In this document: positions 1 to 7,653 of the stretch, piece after piece | Layout of the letters: every line of letters starts with the position of its first letter | Position numbering within the stretch: the stretch's first letter is position 1 | Assembly (NCBI GenBank): GCA_026986055.1 | Contig: JALSPH010000173.1 | Coordinates: forward strand, 1-10,129 | Direction: 5' to 3' | Origin: Campylobacterales bacterium | GTDB lineage: Bacteria > Campylobacterota > Campylobacteria > Campylobacterales > Hydrogenimonadaceae | Length of the DNA stretch: 10,129 bases | Made by a program: the position numbers and the translations under genes | The notes under the pieces: generated by a model | Databases searched by the model: none | Told to the model about the DNA's origin: nothing | Seen by the model: only the letters and a program-made list of their open reading frames with translations

Positions 1-298
1 TCATATAGATCCCGGTAAAATGAATAATTACAAATAGTGTCGATACAAGATTTATGCTTACGCATACTATACTTTCACTCCTATCTTTTTTTTCTATCGG
101 ATTTTCCTTTTTATTGTACTTATGTTGCCATTCTGTAAAAATAAGTAACAATATCGCCACGACAAGATAAAAAATCGCATTTTCTTTTGACGCTTCTATA
201 ACTACGCCTATACGTGGTATATCATGACCGGTAAAGAGTGCTATACTCCAACCAAAAGGGATTAGCGTGATGATATTTCTTTTTAGAAAAGCAAGCAT
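1..298 (-). CDS. Small multi-span membrane protein, 3' end off the window; candidate immunity protein
   Basis: The frame is open from an ATG at 298 to the left edge: 99 codons without a stop, so the C-terminus is missing. The start is well supported. AGG at 306-304 lies 5 bases upstream, and the ATG is 2 bases after the TAG of the large RHS gene, which implies tight cotranscription and probably coupled translation. Three hydrophobic segments are visible, at about residues 8-24, 41-57 and 76-98. The first two are separated by a short polar loop, the second and third by a Lys/Glu/Asn-rich loop (about 58-75). I recognise no family. Polymorphic toxin genes are usually followed directly by their immunity gene, and membrane-embedded immunity proteins are known for toxins that act on membranes or in the periplasm. 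That makes immunity the leading inference, but nothing in the protein itself proves it. It could also be an unrelated small membrane protein. The reality of the gene is likely; the role is uncertain. Confidence 0.75.
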   Translation of the reverse strand, partial: MLAFLKRNIITLIPFGWSIALFTGHDIPRIGVVIEASKENAIFYLVVAILLLIFTEWQHKYNKKENPIEKKDRSESIVCVSINLVSTLFVIIHFTGIYM

Positions 299-300
299 CT

Positions 301-3300
301 CTACCTGTCTCTCATCTCATTGTATATTTCACTAACTGTAAAATCAACTATAAAATCCTGGGTCTCTGTCGGCATAGGCATTAAAGTCATTACTCCGTCC
401 AAAAGAGCATCCGATGGTTCAAACTTTCCTCCTTCAAGAAGAAGAAAATGCTTGTTGACCGTACAAATTGCAGATCCGCCAGTTGCCAATGTTTTAATTG
501 TAGGATTTGATGCAAAAGCTGAAATAAATCCGAAAACATTTGCAGCATCTTCCGATGCTTTCGCCTTTTGCACAGGATCTCCAAAAGCTCTCTTTTCATA
601 AAAAAGTCTTTCATACTCATCATTGAACAGATGCACGAACGCCCCGCTCACCGCACCGTTTGCGAACTTTCCGCCAGTTATGGAACTCACTGTGCCTCCC
701 ACCGTCGCCATTATGAGAGTGCGCCCCGTCACTCCGCCGTAACCTTTCGTTCCGACACTGAAGCCGCTTGTGACAAAACCGCTCCAGAAAGCCGCCTTCG
801 CTCTTTGGTTCTGAGCTTTGGCTATCAAAGCACGGCTTACACCGTGGGCAAGGGATTTGAAAGAAGCTGCACCCAAGTCTCCTCTACTTTGGAAAAAACT
901 CCTTCCGTGGCCGAATATCTCGCCTATGCCGTATGCCATACCTGCACTCAGCATTCCGTAAAAGGCTCCCTGCAGCGCCCCGTCAAAGGATCCTGTCATT
1001 AAAACGTTCGATACCGCCCCTACATAAGCTCCCGTTGCTACGGTCGCTGCAAATGCATTTCCTCCGAAAGCATTCAGGAAAAATGCATTGGCGCTTCCGG
1101 CTGTCGCCAATGTTATGGCCGTTGCAACAATCACATCCAGATGGCTTGAAACGAAACTCATCAGATTTTGAAACGGCTTAAACAGAGAACCTATGCCGAA
1201 ATGACCCGTCGGATCGGTATATTTTAGCGGATTATTCCTGACGTAACTGTAACGGTTGAAACTCTGTGAGTCGTAAATGTGCGGTATCATTGTGTCGGCA
1301 CTTAAAAACCTGGCAATAACAGGATCGTAAAGACGGGCATTCATGTGTATGAAGCCGGTCTCTTCTATATGCTCATGACCGGTATACCCTCTGTTCGTAA
1401 CGGAGGTCTTTGTAGTCGGATTTCCATCTTTGTCCAGATTTAGCTTTTGTCCGAAAGGCTTGTAGGCATATCTTGCCTCTATTATGCCAAGATTGTTTGT
1501 AATAGTATCTACCGAACCCAATGAATCATAATGGAGATATTTTGTAGATGGAGACCATATGCCGTTTCTATATGTATCGGTATAGATACTTACTACCTGA
1601 CCACCTGCATAAATAAAATATCTTCTCTCTATATCTCCTCTATTTTTATAAACTTTTTCTTCGTATGATTTATCGAGATAGAATGTAGTATAGCTTCTCG
1701 TCTCTTTTTTGTAGCGTTTCTTGTCTGCATCATAGAAAAAAGTTATTGTATCGCTGTTTGTCTTGATGGTTTCAGGCTTGTTGAACGATGTGTAGGAGAT
1801 TTTTATACCGTTGTTGTTGACCATATTTCCATTGGCATCATAAGAGAAACGTTTTTTTCCAGCCTGAACAACCCTGTGAGGATGTTGAGTGTCATAAGTA
1901 TAGGTTCCGACATCTGACTTGTAAGTCATATTTCCGAGCGCGTCGTAAGCGTAAGTCAATCTTGTAATTTTACCCCTGTTGTCTATAAGCGCACTGGTCA
2001 GGCGGTTGAGACGGTCGTATCGAAATAGTTGGTTTACCCCCAGTTTTCTGTCTACACGGTAGGTTACATTGTCGAGCAGATCATAATCAAACTCCAAATC
2101 CCTCACATATTCATCACTGTCGGCATACATAGTAGTGATACGCTTTAGTGTGCCGGCAGCATTATCATAAATGTTTTTCGTTATCAGACCGTTGCCCGAC
2201 AGATACGATGTGACATGCCCTGCGGCATCTACCTCTATAACTTTGTAGAAGTAGTTGTACTCCTTGTCGAGTGCGGCACCGCTTAAACTTTTTAGACCCT
2301 GAGATGCATCATAATATTTCTGTTCGAAATTTCTGGCAATCTCATTATACTTTTTTGCTTTAGATAGAGTATTTTTAGCCAAATTCAGATAGTACTCCAT
2401 GTTTTTCAGAGCGGTTTCAGACTTGTTTTTTGCATCATAATATTTAGTTGTTAATCTCAGTTCTCTTTTTGCTATAGCTTCACATCTATTGCTTACATAT
2501 GAATAAATGTATGCTATATATTTGTAAAACCATTTACCCCACCAGCTGCTTCTTGATGCTTTTTTGAGATAATTTTCGGCAACTTGACTGTAATAATCAG
2601 CGAGCTGCTTAAATCTTTTTGCATTTTTTTCGTGCAACATTGCAGATCTCTCCAGCTTGGAGGCGACATCGGAAAAATAGGCACTCTCTCTTTTGTACCG
2701 CTCTGCGATTCTGCGGTACTTATCGGCCTTTAGGTAATACTCCCGAGCTTTTTTGGAGTGCTCTTTCCATCTACTCTCATATTCGGCTGCTTTGATCAGT
2801 AGTTTCTCGATAAGATTTTTGAAATGATCCGGGTCAAAGTCTTTTATCTGAGTTTTCGGCGACTTTACGGCAGAAAGATAACCATGAGCATTGTAGTCGT
2901 TTTTGATGACAAAGTTGTTTGGCAGAGTTTTTGAATCTACCCTTCCGTAAGAGTCGTATGCAATCTTTTCAGTAAAACTTTTTGTACCTGTTTTGACGGT
3001 TTTTGAAACTAACCTTCCATAGCGATCATAACTGTAAAGTCGGCTAAACGTCCCTTTGCTCTCTTTGTATAGATTGCCTTTGAAGTTTATGTCGTATGTC
3101 CATATGGTTGTACCTGAGCCGTCACTCTCCTTGACTTTTCGCCCCAAAAGGTCGTAAGCAAACGTTCGTTTCTGACCTTTTGCATCTATCTGGCCGACAA
3201 GCTCTCCGAGACTGTTGTAGCTGTAGCGCCACACCCCCAAGTCCGGATCGCTTTGGTATACTTTATTTCCAAAAATATCGTAGGCAGCTTCTATAGCGTT

Positions 3301-6300
3301 TCCATTGGCATCTTCAGTACGTATTATGTTGCCGTCGGCATCGTACTCATAACTTAAAGTAGCCCCCTCTTCCTGCTCAATATATAAAACTTGATCAAGA
3401 GCATTTTTATGTACGGTTTTGGTCTGTCCTTTGGCATTTGTAGTAATTGTCGTAAAGCCGTGGTAATCAATGGTTTCAATAGCACGTCTGCCGTCACTTG
3501 CAGGAGTATCTATCTTTATAGGACGACCGTATTTATCAAATGAGACATATCTATATCTTGGAGTAGTGCCGGCAAAATATGGATTGGACTGCTTAATTAT
3601 GTTACCAAAGGCATCATAATAGTAGTCTTTGTATACTTTTCTCCCGTCAAAGGAGACCGTTTCCGTTCTAACCTTTTTCTCCAATCTATTAAAATATGTT
3701 GCCGCCATCGGTGCACCGTCGGTTTTTACCAAAACTTTATAATAACTTTTCGGAGCCGATGAATCGAATGAGTAAACATATAATGTTTTGGTACCGTCCG
3801 GTCTAATCTCTTCTATCTTTTTCCCGAAACGATCATATCTCCATTTCGTTGTCAATCCATTTGGACCGGTCAAGGAAGTCATATTTCCGTATATATCGAA
3901 TGTACGCCTTTCAATATGTCCTAGAGGATTGGTTATTTTAACTGCAAATTTCCCTTTCGTATCATAAGAAAATGTTGTCACTCGTTGCACAATATCGGCA
4001 CCTGCAACAATCTCTTTTATACGGTTTCCTCTACTGTCATATTGATAAATTTTCTTCACCCACTTGTTGCCTTCAGGCTCTATGGTCTCACTGAGTAAAA
4101 TACCGGTACGATCATCATAAGAAAAAGAGGATGTTTTAGTTACGGTTTGACCATTGGCTCTCTTTGTAACAGTAGATCTGACAAGACGTGAAAGAGTCCA
4201 GTCGGAAGGATCGTTTTCGAAGCTATTATGAACTGTTTCGGTAAATGTGCTGTTATTTACATTATCGATCGTTTCTATTTTTGTTATTTGGATATTTCCA
4301 TATTCGTCTATATCACTATAGTCTGTAGTGACACTTTTCAGTACCTCACCATTCTCATATGTTGTCGAAGTCTGTTTTTTTTGCCAAACTTTGTAAATTC
4401 CGTCGACAAATTGCGATTTATATAAATTATGTGTTGAAGAAAGTTGCTCATCATTCAAATAAGTATCGATCTTTTTTATTAAGCCTGTAAAAGGCGGTGT
4501 CTGATCATATTCCGTAACGGTTTTCAGTCCGCTTTCAATATTTTCTACAGTTATCTTTCCAAATCCGAGAGATCCGATTCCTTGAGCGCTGAATTTCAAA
4601 TCTTCGTATTTGTATAGCGTAGTGGTGCTATTTCCGCTGGGAGCAGGTGTTTTTACAGACTTCACTACCTCCAAAGGAAACTGCACATCAAGCATAGGGT
4701 ATCTCGCAGAATTTCCTTTTTTGTAGACGAGAGGATCCGTCAGGCGACCGTATGAGATCTCTATTCTGTTGCCGAAAGAGTCTTGAATGGATGTAATTTT
4801 GTTTGTTCCAGGAGTTTTGAACGCTACGGTCAGACCGGAGTTTGAAAATCCTACAATATCTGCAAGTCCGTCACCGTCAATATCGGCAAACATTCTCGGA
4901 TTCTCTTCCAGTTTCCAGCCATCCGAGGCTCCAAACCCGGATGATATTTTTTTGAGTGCCGTAAACCCTCCCTTCCCGGTATTAAAAGCGGCGTAAACAC
5001 CTTTATTGCCAAAACCTACAATATCGGTAAGACCATCGGAGTTTATATCCCAAAGCATTCTTGGATGTTTGGAACTGCTCCATCCTGTATTACTCCCGAA
5101 AGCTTTAACGGCCAACGTTGCCGGATTAGAGGCTCCATTGGCTATATATACCCCATCCTTTCTGAAGGCAACTAGATTATTCAAACCGTCACCGTCCATA
5201 TCAGCCGTCAAAAGCAGTTCCCAGCCATTCATCATAACTTCCCAAAATGGGTTAAATTTCTCTTTTTCGGAAGAAAATGCGATAGCTGCATTTTGGATAT
5301 GGGTTCTATTAATGGTTCCGTATTTGTATTTATATTCATCATGGATAGCAAAGAGATCGAGAAGACCGTCGGCATTCATATCTGAAATCAAGCCTTGGGC
5401 AGAGCTGTATTTGCTTCTTATTTCACTCCTGTTACGAAAATCTATTCCTGAAACTGAGTTGTAAATAATATACGTTTTAGTCTGGGAGTAAATAATGATA
5501 TCGGTTAATGCATCATGATTCATATCCATAAAATAGACAGGATTTTTTTTGAAATCGGAGATTTTAAATATACTTTTGAATTCGTTATGAAGAAAATGCA
5601 TGGGGTTATCAAAAGTCCCATCCCCTCTGTTGAAGGAAATATAAAGACCGTCTCTTTTTACGCCGACGATATCCATCAAACCGTCACCATTCATATCCGC
5701 CATGCGACGATCGCTTATTTTTCGTTTTTCAAACGTAGTTTTTTCGTATATTTGCCATCCTCCGGCATTCCGGTTGTTTCCAAAGGCTGTCAAAACCCGC
5801 TTTGGAGGTGAGAAGTTTTTACCTCCTTTATTGTATGATATATAAACGCCATCATTTTTAAACCCTACAATATCTGCCAGTCCGTCGCCGTTGACATCGG
5901 CAAGCATTCTTGGGTTGTTTTTCAAATCCCATCCGCCATTTTTCCCAAATCCGGTTGTAGAAGAGATGGTTTCTGGATCTTTGAACTTTTCGTCGATCGG
6001 CCTAGATGTAAATATTAGAGGATTTAGGCATACTCCTCCGCTGCATTCAGTCAAAGAACTCAAAACAGAAATATTTGACACACCCCTATTTGTATATGCA
6101 AGTTTGTAAACACGAAGTATCTCCTCGCCATTTTGAATACTTATTGCTTTCACTCTTTTTGTTATATTTTTCCTGCCAACAAAATATTTACTGAAAGAGT
6201 CTGGCCTGTCTTCGTAGTTAAAAACAACTTCAATGTCCGAATAGATAATCTTTTTTAGAAAAACCTCTTCTTGCCCAAATGTCGAATTCACTATGTATTC

Positions 6301-6867
6301 GTATCTTATAGAATTATTGAACCTGTCGCTTATTTTAGAAAGATACCATGTATCAATTCTCTTTATATACTCTTTGATTTCACCCGATTTTGTCCATACT
6401 TTGAACTTTGAACCGTCATAAACAATTTTCGAGAAGGAGTCCACTCTCGTTCTATACTCTGAACCAGGTTGCCATTTATTTCCTTTTATTGGAACCAGTC
6501 TTTCGCCATCCAAACATATATTATCTTGCGGATCTTTTCTCACTCCCCGTACGGTATTGTCGATAGCTAAGTTTGAACCACAACGGTAGATCATGCTTTG
6601 GCCGGTTATATTCCATCCCGGTCCAAAATAACCGTTTCCGCTGTTAGAGTTGTATTGAAGAGACAATTGTGGTCTTAAGCCTGCTGTTCCCGGCGGAAGA
6701 TCAAGCGGAATATCGTATATCAAAGCCCCCTGTACTACAGATAGCTCACCGGACAGATTGCTCACTCTGTTGCTAAACATATCACCGGAATAAGCCGATG
6801 CATACTGAGTATTAATAATCACTATAAATACTAAACCCGTAAGCCATGCAGAAATTCTATTCTTCAT
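301..6867 (-). CDS. Secreted SpvB/TcdB/RHS-repeat giant protein (fused TcB-TcC-like), probable polymorphic toxin
   Basis: The protein has 2188 residues counted from the ATG at 6867. An in-frame TTG at 6885 adds six residues but has no Shine-Dalgarno, whereas GAAAGG lies 10 bases before the ATG. Order of parts: Sec signal peptide 1-25 (ending in ASA, no lipobox); SpvB-type domain about 27-285, with cysteine pairs 96/118 and 275/280 in positions usual for the family; seven Asp-rich FG-GAP/VCBS loops 306-686; TcdB-middle-like section 687-824; RHS/YD repeats about 924-1339; helical insertion 1340-1529; more YD repeats to 1778; RHS core 1779-1889, with RLYDP at 1845, NRYSYVRNNPLKYTDPTG ending at 1888; hydrophobic Gly/Ala-rich stretch to 2084, ending GGKFANGAVSGAFVHLFND; unrecognised tail 2085-2188. 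Known RHS/TcB-TcC proteins form a hollow shell around a C-terminal effector that is cut off after the core by Asp-dependent self-cleavage. Export followed by delivery of the tail is inferred. No TcA, PAAR or VgrG part is visible in the window, so the route beyond Sec is unknown. Confidence 0.93.
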   Translation of the reverse strand: MKNRISAWLTGLVFIVIINTQYASAYSGDMFSNRVSNLSGELSVVQGALIYDIPLDLPPGTAGLRPQLSLQYNSNSGNGYFGPGWNITGQSMIYRCGSNLAIDNTVRGVRKDPQDNICLDGERLVPIKGNKWQPGSEYRTRVDSFSKIVYDGSKFKVWTKSGEIKEYIKRIDTWYLSKISDRFNNSIRYEYIVNSTFGQEEVFLKKIIYSDIEVVFNYEDRPDSFSKYFVGRKNITKRVKAISIQNGEEILRVYKLAYTNRGVSNISVLSSLTECSGGVCLNPLIFTSRPIDEKFKDPETISSTTGFGKNGGWDLKNNPRMLADVNGDGLADIVGFKNDGVYISYNKGGKNFSPPKRVLTAFGNNRNAGGWQIYEKTTFEKRKISDRRMADMNGDGLMDIVGVKRDGLYISFNRGDGTFDNPMHFLHNEFKSIFKISDFKKNPVYFMDMNHDALTDIIIYSQTKTYIIYNSVSGIDFRNRSEIRSKYSSAQGLISDMNADGLLDLFAIHDEYKYKYGTINRTHIQNAAIAFSSEKEKFNPFWEVMMNGWELLLTADMDGDGLNNLVAFRKDGVYIANGASNPATLAVKAFGSNTGWSSSKHPRMLWDINSDGLTDIVGFGNKGVYAAFNTGKGGFTALKKISSGFGASDGWKLEENPRMFADIDGDGLADIVGFSNSGLTVAFKTPGTNKITSIQDSFGNRIEISYGRLTDPLVYKKGNSARYPMLDVQFPLEVVKSVKTPAPSGNSTTTLYKYEDLKFSAQGIGSLGFGKITVENIESGLKTVTEYDQTPPFTGLIKKIDTYLNDEQLSSTHNLYKSQFVDGIYKVWQKKQTSTTYENGEVLKSVTTDYSDIDEYGNIQITKIETIDNVNNSTFTETVHNSFENDPSDWTLSRLVRSTVTKRANGQTVTKTSSFSYDDRTGILLSETIEPEGNKWVKKIYQYDSRGNRIKEIVAGADIVQRVTTFSYDTKGKFAVKITNPLGHIERRTFDIYGNMTSLTGPNGLTTKWRYDRFGKKIEEIRPDGTKTLYVYSFDSSAPKSYYKVLVKTDGAPMAATYFNRLEKKVRTETVSFDGRKVYKDYYYDAFGNIIKQSNPYFAGTTPRYRYVSFDKYGRPIKIDTPASDGRRAIETIDYHGFTTITTNAKGQTKTVHKNALDQVLYIEQEEGATLSYEYDADGNIIRTEDANGNAIEAAYDIFGNKVYQSDPDLGVWRYSYNSLGELVGQIDAKGQKRTFAYDLLGRKVKESDGSGTTIWTYDINFKGNLYKESKGTFSRLYSYDRYGRLVSKTVKTGTKSFTEKIAYDSYGRVDSKTLPNNFVIKNDYNAHGYLSAVKSPKTQIKDFDPDHFKNLIEKLLIKAAEYESRWKEHSKKAREYYLKADKYRRIAERYKRESAYFSDVASKLERSAMLHEKNAKRFKQLADYYSQVAENYLKKASRSSWWGKWFYKYIAYIYSYVSNRCEAIAKRELRLTTKYYDAKNKSETALKNMEYYLNLAKNTLSKAKKYNEIARNFEQKYYDASQGLKSLSGAALDKEYNYFYKVIEVDAAGHVTSYLSGNGLITKNIYDNAAGTLKRITTMYADSDEYVRDLEFDYDLLDNVTYRVDRKLGVNQLFRYDRLNRLTSALIDNRGKITRLTYAYDALGNMTYKSDVGTYTYDTQHPHRVVQAGKKRFSYDANGNMVNNNGIKISYTSFNKPETIKTNSDTITFFYDADKKRYKKETRSYTTFYLDKSYEEKVYKNRGDIERRYFIYAGGQVVSIYTDTYRNGIWSPSTKYLHYDSLGSVDTITNNLGIIEARYAYKPFGQKLNLDKDGNPTTKTSVTNRGYTGHEHIEETGFIHMNARLYDPVIARFLSADTMIPHIYDSQSFNRYSYVRNNPLKYTDPTGHFGIGSLFKPFQNLMSFVSSHLDVIVATAITLATAGSANAFFLNAFGGNAFAATVATGAYVGAVSNVLMTGSFDGALQGAFYGMLSAGMAYGIGEIFGHGRSFFQSRGDLGAASFKSLAHGVSRALIAKAQNQRAKAAFWSGFVTSGFSVGTKGYGGVTGRTLIMATVGGTVSSITGGKFANGAVSGAFVHLFNDEYERLFYEKRAFGDPVQKAKASEDAANVFGFISAFASNPTIKTLATGGSAICTVNKHFLLLEGGKFEPSDALLDGVMTLMPMPTETQDFIVDFTVSEIYNEMRDR
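304..306 (-). promoter_or_regulatory. Ribosome binding site of the downstream membrane protein, inside the end of the RHS gene
   Basis: AGG is followed by a 5-base spacer (TAGAG) and then the ATG at 298. The spacer contains the TAG stop of the RHS gene. A ribosome terminating there sits on this start, which suits translational coupling and fixes the start of the short gene. Confidence 0.55.
1534..4098 (-). repeat. RHS/YD-repeat shell region, interrupted by a helical insertion
   Basis: Many diverged copies of the YD motif (YD..GN/GR followed by a beta strand) run through residues 924-1339 and 1530-1778, for example YDSRGN, YDRFGK, YDAFGN, YDADGN, YDLLGR, YDRYGR and YDALGN. In known structures these repeats form a spiral beta-sheet shell. 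The series is broken at 2281-2850 by about 190 residues with no YD motifs and a strongly helical character. The repeats are too diverged at DNA level to look like recent duplication. Confidence 0.85.
4810..5952 (-). repeat. Seven FG-GAP/VCBS-type repeats within the RHS protein
   Basis: Seven copies of a unit of 48-67 residues carry the loop D-x-N/D-x-D-G-L-x-D followed by IVGF or similar. The first Asp residues are at 324, 391, 448, 496, 556, 607 and 662 (numbering from the ATG at 6867). Several copies also carry a GW...NPRM lead-in and a GVY..(Y/F)N trailer. Such loops commonly bind calcium in beta-propeller blades. The third copy is degenerate (NHDALTD), and the fifth ends in Asn instead of Asp. 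In TcB-type proteins a propeller of this kind sits at the mouth of the cocoon. The propeller role here is inferred from family knowledge. Confidence 0.85.
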
Positions 6868-7357
6868 CTTGATGCAGCCTTTCAAGTTGTTTTTTTAGAA
6901 GTTCAATCTCTCTCTCAATCTCTGTGTAGCGCTTCTTTTCTTTCTCCGTTATCATTTTTTGCGGCAAAACTATTTGCTTCTCATTGATTCTCTTTTCGGC
7001 CTCCGCTATAAGTGCTTCAGCCTCTTTATCGACTTTTTTTAATATTTCATCATCCACCATGCGTTGAATCAAATTTTCTTCCTGAGGCTCTTTGAAGATA
7101 TCTTTATAGTTCGGAATATTCTGAGTGACGTTGGAAGTCTCTAAGAAAGAGTTTTGTCGGGTAATGCCTCCATTCCTTTTTTCAATATGATGCACCTGGC
7201 TATTTGAATTTGGAATAGGGTCTGTTGTTTCTTCGTGTTTAAATGGTATTTTGCCATCTTCTATTTCAGAGCCATTCAACATGAACACGATAGTCAGAAT
7301 AGAAAAAACCAATACTCCAACACCTAAAAGCAGTATAATAGGTTTATTGTAATGCAT
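6857..7357 (-). CDS. Membrane-anchored coiled-coil protein of unknown function, translated just before the RHS protein
   Basis: This is a 166-residue protein whose family I do not recognise. The start is the ATG at 7357, preceded by AGGA with a 5-base spacer. An in-frame TTG at 7372 lies upstream of that Shine-Dalgarno and is less likely. Residues 6-27 form one transmembrane segment after a short basic N-terminus (MHYNK), with no clear cleavage site, so a single-pass inner-membrane protein with the rest in the periplasm is expected. Residues 28-90 are polar and look unstructured. From about 95 to 126 and 137 to 165 the sequence is rich in Glu, Lys, Leu and Ile with coiled-coil spacing. The gene overlaps the next one by 11 bases, so the two products are made together. 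A role as anchor, chaperone or release factor for the exported RHS protein is inferred from this arrangement only. Confidence 0.85.
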   Translation of the reverse strand: MHYNKPIILLLGVGVLVFSILTIVFMLNGSEIEDGKIPFKHEETTDPIPNSNSQVHHIEKRNGGITRQNSFLETSNVTQNIPNYKDIFKEPQEENLIQRMVDDEILKKVDKEAEALIAEAEKRINEKQIVLPQKMITEKEKKRYTEIEREIELLKKQLERLHQDEE

Positions 7358-7362
7358 ATTGT

Positions 7363-7366
7363 TCCT
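7363..7366 (-). promoter_or_regulatory. Ribosome binding site of the coiled-coil gene
   Basis: AGGA followed by ACAAT and the ATG at 7357 gives a 5-base spacer. It decides the start in favour of this ATG over the TTG at 7372. Confidence 0.6.
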
Positions 7367-7388
7367 AAACAATAGTTTAAAAGAAATA

Positions 7389-7413
7389 GTGTTTATAAAT
7401 ATTATATAAACAC
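7389..7413. repeat. Inverted repeat covering the candidate promoter
   Basis: GTGTTTATA and TATAAACAC form perfect 9-base arms around the 7-base centre AATATTA. The -10 box lies in the centre and the right arm, so a dimeric regulator bound here could block the promoter. That use is inferred. Confidence 0.4.
7401..7406 (-). promoter_or_regulatory. Candidate -10 box for the three-gene unit
   Basis: The minus strand reads TATAAT here, giving a transcript start near 7394 and a leader of roughly 37 bases before the ATG at 7357. No -35 hexamer is seen at 17 bases, which fits the known weak -35 of the main sigma factor in Campylobacterota. In such AT-rich DNA a TATAAT can occur by chance. Confidence 0.4.
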
Positions 7414-7443
7414 AGAAAGGATATTAATATATTTTAAATTAAA

Positions 7444-7461
7444 TATATCTTATAAGATATA
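7444..7461. repeat. Perfect 18-base palindrome upstream of the promoter
   Basis: TATATCTTATAAGATATA equals its own reverse complement and stops matching on both sides. It lies about 40 bases upstream of the candidate -10 box, a suitable position for a regulator. The AT-rich setting raises the odds of chance occurrence. Confidence 0.4.
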
Positions 7462-7630
7462 AGATTTAATTTTTTCGTTTTATTTATATAGTTTTTAGTT
7501 TCTTTTGATTGTATACATACGGGTTATATCAATATTATTTATTTGTTTTTTCTATGAGTAATAAATATATAAAGAAAAGTAGTAGTTGTTAATCAGGATG
7601 AAGGGAGCTATCAGCTTGAAATATAACGAG

Positions 7631-7653
7631 AAAAACTCTCCCTACAGAAGGGA
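7631..7653 (-). terminator. Weak intrinsic terminator candidate after the mnmG/PseG-like genes
   Basis: Read on the minus strand, TCCCT-TCTGT-AGGGA forms a 5-bp stem with a 5-base loop, followed by GAG and five T. It begins 14 bases past the TAA of the PseG-like gene. The stem is short and three bases separate it from the T-run, so it is at best a modest terminator. Leakage into the downstream unit is possible. Confidence 0.35.

Noticed and set aside
86-93. Run of eight T (eight A in the membrane-protein gene) as a phase-variation tract
   Set aside because: Short for a slipping tract, in an AT-rich gene; phase variation in these bacteria mostly uses longer G/C runs.
568-1002. Open frame of 144 codons on the plus strand
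   Set aside because: It lies opposite the intact RHS coding frame; its peptide is rich in His, Ser and Arg and has no recognisable domain. It is a shadow frame.
6868-6885. TTG at 6885 as start of the RHS gene
   Set aside because: No Shine-Dalgarno precedes it; the ATG at 6867 has GAAAGG 10 bases upstream and gives a typical signal peptide directly from its first residue.
7358-7372. TTG at 7372 as start of the coiled-coil gene
   Set aside because: The AGGA at 7366-7363 lies downstream of this TTG and fits the ATG at 7357.
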